Positions 11,511 to 24,012 of a stretch of 64,000 nucleotides of DNA are shown piece by piece. Each line of letters begins with the position of its first letter. Position 1 is the first letter of the stretch. The notes under the pieces are model-generated. The model was not told where the DNA came from. It saw nothing but the letters and a program-made list of their open reading frames with translations, and ran no database searches. This stretch comes from Camarhynchus parvulus (Eukaryota > Chordata > Aves > Passeriformes > Thraupidae): positions 2,553,321-2,617,320 of the forward strand of contig NC_044577.1 of the NCBI RefSeq assembly GCF_901933205.1. The letters are read 5' to 3'. The position numbers and the translations under genes were made by a program.

Positions 11511-12138
11511 TGTGGGAGACAACTGCCCACTCTGAAAACTTAAAGAGGTTAATTAAACCTTAATAAAAATACAACAAAGGACTACATAAGGAAAAAGCTG
11601 CAGCGCTCATGCATGCCATGTGGCTGGTTCATCTTCAAGATGGATGCTCAGGCTTTTATACCCCTGGGGGGTTGTATCAGCCAGCTCTGGCCCCTCCCAA
11701 AGTCTGTCAGCCAGCTCTTCTTTGCCATTTATCTGCGGAGACTGCATTATTGTAACTGGATTGGAGGTCAGGTGTTGCCATGCCTCACCCCCTAAGCACC
11801 AAGCTTTTCCATTCCCACCTGCCCCATGCAAGGGACACATGCAGCCTTCTTTGTACCTGTCCTAGACAACCCTGGCTGTCTGATAGTAACAATACAGGCA
11901 ACTATGGGGAGAACAGAGGACATCTAAACTACAATAACATAATTATACATCACTAAAACTTCTCTTAATATTCACACAATAGTTATCCCTTAATTGCAAG
12001 AGCCAATCATCTCATTAGCCATCTATAACAGACTGACACTTCCTGAGGGTCTGACTCCTGCAGGGCCCTGGGTGATGGCATCCAAAAAGCAGCACCACTC
12101 TGGAAACTCAACTGCACAGAGCTGGTGTGGGGCAGGCA
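11511..12138 (-). mobile_element. LTR-like unit 2 of a head-to-tail tandem
   Basis: This unit starts TGTGGGAGAC directly after unit 1 and ends at GGGGCAGGCA, about 628 bases. The minus-strand TATA box is retained at about 11653-11660. It aligns with unit 1 over its whole length with scattered substitutions and indels, including loss of about 25 bases near 12050. Two internal blocks are perfectly identical to unit 1: 131 bases (11687-11817 versus 11033-11163) and about 74 bases at the right end. Confidence 0.65.
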
Positions 12139-12164
12139 GCTTCCCAACACCATTTCCTTGCTCC

Positions 12165-12840
12165 AGATGCGGGCAGTGGAGGATTTCTGTCCTAGCACCG
12201 CTGTTTGCCTCCTGCACACGGCGTCCAGCTGCTGCCAAGCCCCACACCTGGGGGAGGCACAGGCTGCTCAGGCCAGGCAGGGAGGGATGAGGGATGAAGG
12301 AAGGATGAGGGAGGGATGAAGGAGGGATGAAGGAGCTCTCTGTGCTGCCCCCCCCGGGCACAGCCCCTCCAATAAGCGAACCTGCCTGAGTCCCAGGCTG
12401 ACTTGGGCACGGCTCCCCACACAAATACACAAATCCAGGCTCCTGTGGGAGTTCTGGATGGGGCTGGGCAGGGATTTGTGCCATGGCCGAGGTGACATGG
12501 TCCAGCTGCCTTCCCCGGGGAGGCTGGGGGCAGATAAACAGCCCGACTGGCTCCTCGATTCTCTGATTAGCCGATGTTTTCCTCCGGGCTCCGTTCTCCA
12601 CGTCTCATAAATCCCCTCGCTGCTTGGCCCCTGGGCAGCCCTGGGGGCTGTGAACACCCATCCAAGTGCTGCATCCTGTTCCCGGGCTAACAAGGGAGTG
12701 TTTCAAAAAGCTCTGAGCAGGGCGATGCCAAACCAGAAACCTCGCAGAGGATGTTGCAAGTCGGGCTTTGAAGGCAGGGTTTGTTTAGGGACGTCATGTT
12801 TCAGCTGGATCCACTGATACCGGACGTGCCAACGAGAAAT
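12165..12840. other. CpG-enriched non-coding block
   Basis: By hand count about 20 CpG dinucleotides lie between 12341 and 12840, whereas most of this window has only a few per kilobase. GC content is also raised. It includes a GGATGAAG-type minisatellite at about 12285-12331 and a run of C at 12350-12356. No exon is evident, and the 192-aa minus frame crossing it shows no recognisable domain. It could be a weakly methylated regulatory element or simply a GC-rich patch. Confidence 0.45.
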
Positions 12841-15774
12841 CCCAAGTACCAGGCAAAACTGAGTAAGATTTTCAGGATTTGGGTATACCTTTGGCTGAGC
12901 AGTACATAAACATCCTGGCCTCTCCTCAGCAGGGAGGGGAGGAGAAACCACTGTGCCCCTGGGGGCTCTGTCTGGGTTAAATCAGAGCTCTCAGACTTCC
13001 CCAAGAAGCACAACCATCAGCACCTCTCCCTTCCCCGTGTGCCCGGCAATCACAAACCAGCAGGGGCTCAGGATGGGCTCCATGTGTTTGGAGAGTGCAG
13101 AGCAGAGCCTAGAGCTGAGCTGGGTCAGGTTCCACCGTGTTCCTACAGAGATGTCAGTCAGGCTTACTGGAGTCACCAGGAGAGCTGTAAACACACAGTG
13201 CTGCTTCATCTTTATAAAGGAATTAAATAGTGAGAAATCCTGCTTGACAGCAAGGACAATGAGAGAATGGGATATAGCCTCCTGAATTTCCAAACTCTGC
13301 CTTGGATCTGATCCTATTAAGAAGAGGGTTTCAAAAGGGGTTTTATTCTCTCTGTCCCTGCCTGCCTCTGGCCACACTTTTCCAACAGGAGATGGGACCA
13401 GAAGGCACTCCAAGTGGGAGATGCTTTCTTTCTGGTGTGCTGCTCTCAGTCAGGTCACATCACAAGTCCTGGAAGCTGTATTGAACAGCTCGATGCTTTT
13501 AGGAGATGCAGCAGATGCAGGCAGGCTTTTATCTTCCAGAGCCTCCAAATGGCTGGATCTGTATTTTATTTCAATGATCTCTCAATTGCTGGTGATTACA
13601 TAGAGCAGGAGAACAGACCCATTTGGACAACTCCTGCTCGGTCAAAGCCTATATTTAACCTCAATTCCTGTCTCCCTTTCCAGCGCTCCATGATAAGGCT
13701 TATTTTCCAGCCAGCACCTGAACACCCAAAAGTCCTCAAGAAATGAACATTAGAGCTGGAAAGGATCCAAGTCTCTGAGCCTGCCAGGAGCTGAGGGCAG
13801 CACTTGTAAATGCTGTGAGCTCCCTTTAGCCAGTGCATCACCATCTCTAGGAGTGGAAGCAGAGCACCAGCTCTGCCTGTGAAGGGTATCAGCTGCTAGT
13901 GGTCTCTGCAAACAGTTCCATTTAATCCCATCACCATCCATCTGCAGCTGTATTCCCCAAGTCACTCTTTGGGAGCTTGATGACCTTATAAAGCATGACT
14001 GGGTTTTGTTTAAAGAAACAAAGCCAGCTGCCTGCAGGGTACTTCGATCCTAAACAGTATTTTTAAGTGCTGGGGCTGGGTGAAGCTATGAAATAATCTG
14101 CTGGTGGGTCAAATCTCTTTTTGCAGAGACTCTCTCTGTCAAACAGCACACCTGATTTTCCTGCTCAATGTCAAATATTTGCTGTCTGTCTGAGTAGAAA
14201 GGCTATTTCCCAGCAAGCCCAAATATCTGTCTTTGTAGTGGTGCATCCTTTCACTGCTCTCTATTCTCCCTCACACATGTGTACACACACTCAGCTGTCC
14301 AGAGGAGCCAGACACAAAGCCAAGGTGAAAAAGCAGTAATCAAAGTTGCACACAAAGCACAAAATGCCCCCAAATGCCATTAACTTCCAGGAAACAGTAA
14401 AGCTTGAGATTCCAAATCACCCTTGGTGAGAGCGAGCCCAGCTCCATTAGGTTCAACAGGCTCTGTTACACTTCACTGAAGTAGGTCTTTTGGGGTTTAT
14501 TTGAGGTTAACTGCCCAAATCCCTGGCTTGCAGAGCTCTTTATGTCCAAGATAACAAATGCAAAGGCAAATAGGAGCTAAGAAAGAAGCTGTGCCAGTGC
14601 CTGGTTCCCTGCTCTGGCTGCCTGTGTTTGCTGACAGCACAACTATGCAAAGCATTTGGCTCCACACACAGCGTGGCCGTCCTGCTTTTATTCCAGCAGT
14701 CCCAAAAATGGCCCATTTCTCTTCTGTTTGCTCTTGGGGGCTTTGCAGAGCAGCCAGGTAGGGATGCCCACAGAGCAAACATGTCTTATCAGCACTTTTC
14801 CTTGACCAAGGAGGGTGAATTATAAACAGGACCTGGCCACCCCGAGCACAAAAGCTGGGCTTGGTCTGCACCTGGAGGATGCTGCAGTGGGAAAAGCCAG
14901 GCACTGGTCAAACTGGGACAAAGCCTAATGCTGCAAGAGGCCAGAGCTGCTGCCACAGAGCTGCCCCATAGCATGGATCCTCCCAGAGCAAGGACAGTGG
15001 GACAAGTGGCCATGTCACTGCTGCACTGTGGGGGAGTTTTACACCACTGCCCAGCTCCAGGCACAATAAATCCAGAAACAGATCAGCATCAAGCAAATGT
15101 CTCAGTGCCTGGCACCCCAGACCACCTCTGTATCCTGTTGTTTTCTCATGCATGAGCAAGTCTGGGCTCTATTTGCAAGTGCAGCAATTAAGCTCATGTT
15201 CAAGTGTCTGTGTGATCAGGACCCAGAGCCATGAACCCCAGTGAAACATCAAACCAGTCTCTCTTTAACACCTGCTTATCTCATAGATAAAAATGGCCTG
15301 ATGAAGTGGGGGGAGGAAGAAGGAACTTGCCTTAAGGACTAGGAACTGGGAAGAAAGGATTTTATTAGTCATGTCCTCAGGGTTCAGCAGTGAAGCAGCT
15401 CTGATCTCAAAAGAATACACATGTTGGGGAAGCAGGAAGGGGGAGTTTGTTGGAGAGGAATGTCAGCACACAGGGGATGTGATCAGCTTGTTTTGCTATG
15501 GGACAGCTTCTCCTGGGCTGGCACTCAGGCATCCCCTCCCTCCTGGGAGCTCTGCTCCCCATATCAGCCACCAGCACAGGAATAACACGGGAGCAGCTGC
15601 TCACACACCCTCTCCTTTACTTCCATTTTCCAAGAGGCAAATTTCCATCCCACCCTGGGTAACCCCAGCCCTTCACTTTCACCCAGCAGTTCCACACCAC
15701 AGGCTGTCATTTCACATCAAAGAGGAAGCTGGGAACGTGGTGACTGCTCCCAGGAAGCAGGATGGGAATTAACT
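12841..15774. other. Unique non-coding sequence, no gene seen
   Basis: This stretch has ordinary base composition. The open frames are all under 145 codons and lack recognisable domains. I see no repeat element or clear regulatory motif cluster. Confidence 0.5.
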
Positions 15775-16010
15775 GGAGAAAGTCCAACAGGGATCAGTGA
15801 GAAGAGTAAGAAGACATGATTTATGTGGAAAGAGTGAAAGAATGAGGATTGTTTAGTCTAGAAGATGGATGATCATGACCTTCAGATTCACTCAGGACAG
15901 AGGAATGGATTCATCCTTTCCCAGAGGTTGTGGTGGATAGTAGAAGTAGTAACAGAGAGGCTTAAGCTGCATCAAGGAGGACTTTGGTTATATATTAAGC
16001 AATAATTTCA
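15775..16010 (+). mobile_element. Old, diverged CR1-like fragment
   Basis: The run GTGAAAGAATGAGGATTGTTTAGTCTAGAAG resembles the CR1 motif in which an aligned glutamine/leucine-rich frame is followed by TTTAGCCTGGAGAAG; it then continues with GATCATGACCTTCAG and, after a degenerate middle, a GAGGACTTTGGTTATATATTA-type stretch. The match is by eye, and the element would be much older than the other CR1 copies here. It ends close to the AT-rich block. Confidence 0.42.
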
Positions 16011-16082
16011 TGCTTTCCTATGCTTGCTCTCCAGACTTACCTGTGGAGTCTTCCTCTCTGGATTTTTAAGAATGGAATTAAT

Positions 16083-16345
16083 TGGTTATATATAACATAT
16101 ATATAATTTATATATTAAAATTATATATATTACAAAAATATATTATATATAATTTATACATAATAGATAATAGATAAAATATAATTTATATAAAAATTAT
16201 ATTATATATAATTTATATACATTTTTATATATAGTGGTTTTATATAACATATATCTATAACAAATACATCATTTATAGCCATTATTGGCTATAAATATTG
16301 GTTTATTAACCAATAAATTAGTAATAACCAACAAATTATTTATAA
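16083..16345. repeat. AT-rich low-complexity block with hairpins
   Basis: About 260 bases are almost entirely A and T, dominated by TATA and ATAT steps. The 3' part contains two perfect inverted repeats: ATAGCC/GGCTAT (16275-16280 and 16287-16292) and ATTGGTT/AACCAAT (16297-16303 and 16308-16314). Such sequence melts easily and can extrude cruciforms. Confidence 0.85.
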
Positions 16346-17950
16346 CCATGTATTGGTTGATTTACCCCTAGTAGGGCCTAAGTCTCAGCCTCCTCCCCTT
16401 TTTTAAATTTAAATTAATAGCACCAGTGCAACCGTCACTTACCAACCAGGTTCTTGTTATGGAGGAGTCCCCATGTGGGAAGGGCTTTGGGGATCAGAGC
16501 CCATTATTTTCTTGGGGGAAAACAGGGTCCTTTATGAGAAGAAAACATTCCCAATTCCCAGTTGTCTCTGGGGAGATGCTGTGGTGCCTCTCCCAAAGAG
16601 AGAACACAGAGCCACAGCTGGATAAGTGCTCAAGCACCTGACACTTCAGGAACATCAACATCTCCCTGCAGGGCTCCAGGGAGGATCTGAGCAGTGCTGC
16701 TGGTACCTGGCATTCCCAGCATTTTCCCTTTTTCTCTCTGTTTTGGGATCACCAGCCTTCACTTCCCTTGAGGCCTCTTACAGCTGTTTACACTTCCAAG
16801 AGAAGCAGCTGCTCAGTGAGGATGAAGCAGGGAACACCATCCCATTTACTCACTCCAGACAAACTCTGCTTCTCTGTATCCCCAGAACCATGGGGGATGC
16901 AGAGCCACACCAGCTGGTCCTGGTCCTGCCCCTGCCAGAATTGCCTGAGTGATTACAGATAGCCAAGGGCCCTACTGGATGTTTTTGTCTGGTAAACATC
17001 AATTTATGATCACATCTACACCCCCTGTGCCCTACTAGCATTTCCTAGGACCCTGAGGACCCTGCCACCTCTTCTTCTTCTCCTAGCAGGCAAGGTCCAG
17101 TGGTTTGGGATAGCTTTTTCTTTTGGCAAAGAGATTTTCCACCCCCTTCCACAAAGACACCCTCATTTCCTGCTCCTCCTGTTTTAACCACAGGTCACAA
17201 CAGCTGAGGAACACAAATTCTGCCCAAGTCCTTGAGGCCTGGGAAGAGATTTGTTCTAGCAGGGACTAGATGAATTTAGTTCCTGAAAAGATAAAGCTTT
17301 TGCTGGGTAAGCTCATGGGATCCTATTCAAGTGTAAAACAGAGGAGTTCACCATCCATTATTCCCCAGTGGCACCCAGATCTTACCCAGGCTGGATTCCA
17401 CCTCAGCATTGGTTACTCATGGGCTGCAGAGGCTCTGGAAGCCACAAACCAACATTTTTCTGATTTGAGGCTGGTTCCTGGAGCCATGGACACAGAGGGA
17501 AAGACATAATGAGTGCTGCCCTTGTGCCTCAGCAGGAGATGTGCTGAGGGCTGCACAGGGACAGAGGAGGCTCTGTCCTCATCTGGGACAGAGGAGTTCC
17601 CAAGGGATGCTCTCATGGAGGGAAGGCAGCTGGGGAGAGATGGTGGGAAGGCAAGGAGGCAGGGGGGAGGGCAGAACAATAGTTATTTATCTTGATTTGA
17701 AAACCCAAAATTTCTAGTTTGTTTATCCTGTGCTCCGTGGAGGGAGAACAGATTCCCAGAAAAAGTGTCTGGGAAAAAGAGGCTCCCATGTCCTTCAACT
17801 GTTCAAAGAACAGGACTACAGTGTTTATTTGAATAAAACAAAACAAAACCCAACAAAAACTAAAACAAAACAAAAAAGCCACCCAAAACCCAAACCCAAG
17901 CAGCAGCCCCAGTCCTCATCCACACATGGATGCTGGCACTGCTTGTCTGG
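16346..17950. other. Unique non-coding sequence, A-rich run at its end
   Basis: No gene is seen. An A-rich run of AAAAC/AAAAT-type units lies at 17836-17888, shortly upstream of the CR1 fragment at 17951. Because that CR1 is in minus orientation, the run flanks its 3' end. Confidence 0.5.
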
Positions 17951-18150
17951 ATCACAGCATCGCAGATGGGTTTGGGTTGGAAGGACCTTAAAGCCCATCC
18001 CATTCCACCCCTGCCATGGGCAGACACAGCTTCCACCATCCCAGGGTGCTCCAAGCCCTGTCCAACCTGGCCTGGGACACTCCCAGGGATCCAGGGGCAG
18101 CCACAGCTTCTCTGGGCCTCACCACCCTCACAATAAACTCTTCTTCAAGT
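17951..18150 (-). mobile_element. CR1 LINE 3' fragment
   Basis: On the plus strand it reads ATCACAGCATCGCAGATGGG, GGTTGGAAGGACCTTAAAGC, TGCTCCAAGCCCTGTCCAAC and GCAGCCACAGCTTCTCTGGG, ending in a CTCACCACCCTCACAATAAA stretch. It is a 5'-truncated CR1 of about 200 bases that extends slightly further 5' than the shorter copies. It carries the CCAGGGATCCAGGGGCAGCC variant also seen in the copies at 36.1, 45.7 and 50.8 kb, suggesting one subfamily. Confidence 0.92.
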
Positions 18151-21100
18151 CTCCCCTGGTCCCAGGGCAGGTCTGGGTCCCCCCATCTTTTACTCTCCAC
18201 CATAAGATTTTGGAGGGAGGATGGAAACCAATGAACAAGTACCTTAAGTACAATCTCAGTGGTTCAATTCACATAAATCCACAATTTCAGAGTTAAAGGA
18301 GGAATCCCTCCTCAGCCACTCAGTCACTTGCATGAATCCTTTCCCTTTTCAGAGCAGCTCACCCTGTTCTCCAGCCTGTCTCAGGAGCTGCCCACACTCT
18401 GAAGGTGTGAGACACACCAGGTGGTGAAAGCAAGATGAAGGTGGTGAAAGGGAGAAAAGTCTATTAACAAAAACCACACAAATGTTACAATAAGATGTAC
18501 CAAAAGGCACTGCATGTGTTTGTACTCACTACCAGCAATTCAGAACATAGAGCAGCCACCAGTCCGGATGAACAGCCCAACACCTCCTGCTATTAGACCC
18601 ATCACAGAAGTCCAGACAGCAGAATTAAATTTATTGCATTTTTCCTGGATAGATTTTAGCCAAAGCAACAGCTTAACTCTTTGGTGTCTTGTAGCAGGCA
18701 CTATGGAATATTGTTCATCATTCTGATGTGGGAGCTAAATGAAAAAGAGCCTTTTTTTGGCTTAGACCTCACACTGAAGAGGTTTGATCTGGCACTGCTT
18801 TTCAGCAGGACAGAGCTCACGCTTGGCAGGAAAACACCTTTGAAATCATACTTATTGTGAGTGAAGAAGGAACCTCGCCTGCCATTCTTCATGAGCAGTT
18901 GTCTGGTACACCCAGCTCTACTGGGGACAGCTGCATTTGGTCAAATTTTGGTTCCCAGCAGGGGCTAAGGGAAGGTTGGGAAATCACACACCAAGAGGTA
19001 CCAAAGGCTATTTTTACCCTGTCTGGGTTTACACCCACCCATGTGGGTTTGTTGGTTTGGTGCATGAGGCAGTTCTCAGCTGGTTTGCTGACAAAAAGCA
19101 AAGAACAACTCATTCTGAATGGGAACACCCTGATTTAAGACCATGAGTGAGTGATCTGGTCTCTGAGATCTATTGCAAGAATAAAAGTGGGCATTTCTTG
19201 CTTTGTGGAGAAAATACATTGACAATAAGCTTATTTCAGTGTCATTAATGTCTTTGTATATTTAGCCTCATAAATGAAAGCTATCGAAAGAATTTCTGGA
19301 ATGGAAAATGTTGTCAAGAAGAAAAGGAACATACTAAAATTTATCTGGTTACTAAAATTTCTCTCAGAGGAGACTAAAGTGGCCCAAAGATGTAGCCACA
19401 GTCTTTGGGGCTTTGGAGGCTCCCAGCCTGGGCTGGGGAATGTTGATGGGTCAAGCCTTGGGTGCTTCCCCTCTGCACCCAACACTGGTCACTTGAAGAG
19501 GAAGGATGCTGGGCAAAATGAACCTTTGCTCTGGACCACTCAGACATGTGCCTACATTTGGTAAACAATGATGACCAGGATGAGCTTTTATTCCCTTCCT
19601 CGAAATTTTCCTGTTTCCCTGCTAATAAAGTAACCATTACAGAAACAGCCTTAGGAAATAAACCACAAGGAGCAGCCTTGTCTTGTTTTCCAGCAATAAA
19701 ACATGGAACAAAGCACAAGAAAATTCTCTTGCTTTGCAATTCTATGCATCTTTCAAAATGTTTCTCCCACTGCAAGCAGTCCTGAGGATTGACCACCAGT
19801 GCTTCCCAGCCCATGGAAGTGCTGCAACAAGCAGGATTTGCCCCATGACCTTCCCTTTCTTCCCACCTGCTCTCCCTGATAGACCTACCACTGATTATCT
19901 ACCTCCAGAAAATCTCTGAGGAAGTGGAAGCTAAGAGCTTTTCCTTTGGGGAATTTTGGGCTTGTTGGCCTTCTAAATGCTGAATATCTCACCCTCCTCT
20001 ATCAGAGGCAGTTCACATCCTGCTGACTCGACCCTTCACACACCAGTTCAAGCCAGAGACAGCCCTGACCACATCTAACAATGACAGCACAAATTCAAGA
20101 TTGTGTACATACCCCCCCCCCAAGTTTCCATCCAGTGTGATTGATCAAATATTTGCTTTTCTCAAAGCAGATAACGTTTGTGAACTTACAATCTTCAGCC
20201 ACAAAGCCTTATCCCCCTGTGCTATTTATCTCCAGAGTACAAAGGCCAATTGATTTCTTCCATGACAGCCAGACCCAGGCTCTCAGCTTTCACCCCTGCT
20301 GCAGTTCCTGGTTTGAGTCTTTGTTTTGAACTCATTTGGAGAACAAGGGAGGATAATGGGGAGAAGAGGGTCAGTAAAGAATGGAAGTGTTTAGAGTTAA
20401 CCAGTCATCCGAGTACAAAGAAATCATTCAGCCCCTCTCTGCAGTGAGGGGCTCATTTAGCCATGGCTCTTTAAGGCTCTCACACCAATTTCTGCTGCTC
20501 TGAGTGGAGCTTGGCACCTGCAAAGGGCAACTCCAGCCTCTTAAATGAGTTAGAGAAACTACCCAGTGGCTAAAGGTACCCAGCCAAGGAGTGAATGCCA
20601 TCCTGCCAGGTGCTCCACAGACCCTGAGACACAAATACAGTCATGGTGTCTCAGGATTAACTTCTGAACCTTGAACCATGAGGTCAAATTTCCATTTTCA
20701 GTTGAGAATCAGAAGTGACATGCTGGTCTGCAAGCCCCAAAGCACAGGAGGGGATAGCTGCAGATACTGGCAATAATAAGAAAAGCACAGCTTGGCATAG
20801 GGACAAGCTATCATTGCTTCTTAGCTTCCATCCCAAATTTCAGATGTAGGCCCACTGGGCCAGGGAGGCTGCTGGAAGAGTGATACCACAAGGATCTGCA
20901 GCCTTAGGATGACCCCAAGGAATGGAATCACTTCAGGGAATGGAGCTATGAGAAAGAGATCCATTAAAAAGCACAGTGGAAAAAATGCATCACTTGGCTT
21001 AGTTTTAGTTTTGAAAGTAGAGGAAAAGCCTGGAGTTTGAAAAGCCTCAAGTTTCTCACTCTTGCATTTTGTTCTCCTTAAGCCTTTGCTACAGAGGAAA

Positions 21101-24012
21101 GATCCTTTCTGCCCATGAATTTGTGGCTGTTGCCTGGACACATGGAAAGCTGATCCACTGCTGGTGGAGGCCTTCCTTGTTCCTCCAAAGAGCTTGAAAG
21201 CCAGGACTTCAGCTCTGTGTTATGTCTGGCTTTAAAGTGCCAGGGAACTACTACACAGGTTTCCTTGCTGCCCTTGTAACCCTTTCCACTCTTCAGTTAG
21301 GCTGCCTAGAAGGGCAGTTGGACATGTGGATTGTGACAATCTCTTCTCCCTTTTAGCCTGTTTGAAATTGTCCTTTCGTGGGCATCACTGCTGTGAGCAG
21401 AAGGAAAGCAATGAGGATTAATCCTTCCCAGGAAGGCCACAAGCAGGGGAGTTGTCAGAGGCAGGGCTGGACATGCAGAGGGCTGATTATAAAATCAGAT
21501 GGGCTGGAGAAGTTGGTAGAAGTTAGAGAGCAGAGAAGCAGCCTCTAGATTCATTGACAGATGGGGAAACTCCTCAGGGAAAAGCAGCTTTTTGTGACAT
21601 TAAATTGGGCACCCTGAAGCTTTGGCTTCCCCCTTCAGGTTCAGCATACCCAGAACCTTTCTTTCCTCCCCCACATGCCCCTCTGCCTTTCCATCGAGCT
21701 TTGGAAAAGATTCCTTTAAATCACAGATCTAATCCAGGTTTCTCTTGCTTCAGAGAAAGGGGAGAGGATGCACAACTGGAGAGCTGCTTTTTGTGTTTGG
21801 GCCATGCTGATGAGTCCTGTACCCACAATGTGAACACAGGAGATGTTCCCAAGCAGGTTTGCAGCTGATTTTCCCCACAACATCCATCCCTAGAGTTACT
21901 CACCACTGGAATAACAGCAAGAGTGGGTATTGTTGGAAGCTTCAGCCTTGGAGGACCATGGACTAACAAGATCCAAAAGCTCACTAAGACCTGCCTGGCA
22001 CTGAGGGGCACACACACCATTTCCCATTCAGCCCGCTCAGTTTTTCCTTGTGTTCTCTCATTTAATCACAATAACATCATCTGCATAGCACAGATACAGG
22101 AGAAAACACCAAGCAAGGGCTACGTGCTGGAAGGAGAATATAAGAACCAGCCAAGAACAATAGCTTATGATAAAACTCTTCACTTTTCAGATGTCTCACC
22201 TAATTGTTTGAAAAGCATGGTGGAAAAAGAGACCTTTCATTGCTTCCCTCCCCAAAAAATCCCTTAGTTTTGCAAAGGACACCGAAAATTCTGACTGTAG
22301 TTGCTTGCTTAAATCAACATATAGCCAGAGTATAGGAAAAATCAGCAAAAATCCCATTAATTTCAGTTTGCATCAGTACAGAATGTGCCCCTCAAAGTTT
22401 TAGGGTCACTTAACCCTGCTTTAAGGAGCTCTGTACTTTGGGATCCCATTCACGTTATCACCATGAAATAACATATCTGGAATCTGGGTTGTTTGCACAC
22501 GAGCTCAATAGCAAAGATAAATGAAGTGGGAACTGCCCACACCTCTTGCATATGGAAATCTGTTTTTAAAAACAAGAACACCCACACAGCTCATCATCAG
22601 GAGATGAGTTTCTCGTTGTTTTGTGGTTGCACTCACAATAGAAACACTGTTCTGTGATAGAGCACTTTCAGCCTCAGGTCTTGTGATTCTCAGGAAACCT
22701 TTTATTTGCATGTCCGATCCCACTGAATCCAAACAAGCCATGATCCAATGGATACTCACAGCTTATTGATTCACACTGAAGTCCTTGGTGACTCCCCTAT
22801 CAGAACTATGCATCAAAGGTGGGGAATAGGAAGCACCTTGGCTTTAGAGGATGTAAGAACCACCCTGTGTCAGTTCCACGTTGAACCACTGACAGTAAGT
22901 GATGGTTTTCAATCTAACCTCCCTCACCCAGTTTCTCCTTTTCACCTCTTCATTTGAAGAGCTTTGTAGGAACTGTCAAGCCCAGTCCCTGCATGAATTT
23001 TGTCAGCTGCACTCACACCAAGTCCAGAGGCCTCACACACAGGGCAGCCAGGCGTGTCCTGCTTCCCAGGCCAGTGCCATTTCTGCTTCCACTTGGTCCA
23101 GGGTGGGACAAGCTGCTTTGTTTAGGGACCTGTCAGCCCACAGAGCTGGTTTTCATAGTCTCCCACTGCCAGTAGCATCTACTGGTGTGGGCCCTTACAT
23201 CTCCGTAGGAACAGAAAGCATTTATCCTTCCTCATATTTTATTGGGGAAGCAAAATGAAGCACGTTTACCCAGGAAATCTGTGAAAAAAAGAGAAAAAAT
23301 TAGGGCAACATCCCCAGTTTCTGCTATTCTTAAACCCTGGGTAAAGCCTATAAAATCCCACATTAAAACAAGATTTAAATAAGGATTTTGTAAGTTATTT
23401 CTTCATTTGTGCTTGCAGTAGCACATGAGGAAACAGAAGGTCCAAGAGCCTCTTGGAAGCAGATGCTCACGTGCTTTCAGCTGTGCTCAGGCCAAGGTGC
23501 TCCGTGGAGCCCCAGGGGAACGATGCATTTCTCTGGAAGTTGGGCTGAAATTAATAATGTTTGACAACTGGGTTGGATAAAGGGAGCGCAGCTACATCTC
23601 CTCCCCAGCCACTCAGAGAACGTGAGGAGAAGGCCCATCCTCGTTTCTGTGTCCAGACTCAGCCCTGCCCACAGCCACGTCCCTCCACAGGAGGAGGAAG
23701 GCAGTAAAATCTCTGCTCACACTTGTCAACAGCCCTTCACACTCAGCTTTCCCCAGAGAGCAGCAAAGTGTTGCTTTCAGGACGAAAAGCACATATTTTC
23801 CACAGTGATAAACAGGAGAGGTACTTCCCTGGCAGAGGCTGGAACATCCCCCAGCACACACACACAGCCTGGGGGGTCATGGCTGGTTGGGACAGCAGAT
23901 CTGGGGCAGTGTCAGGCACTGACCATCACTGGGAGTCCCCATAAAGCTCCTCACATCCCACACAACCTACTGGGAAGCTTTCATTAGACACAAGGGGATG
24001 GGGATGATGCCC
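18151..24012. other. Unique non-coding sequence, no gene seen
   Basis: Nearly 6 kb with no recognisable repeat apart from a run of ten C at 20112-20121 and minor duplications such as TACTAAAATTT near 19331 and 19350. No open frame exceeds 146 codons and none looks like a known protein. Unrecognised short exons cannot be excluded from sequence alone. Confidence 0.5.

Noticed and set aside
12023..12693. 192- and 141-codon minus-strand frames
   Set aside because: The region is GC-rich and includes a small minisatellite and an LTR-like end. Two overlapping frames are open at once and neither shows a recognisable domain.
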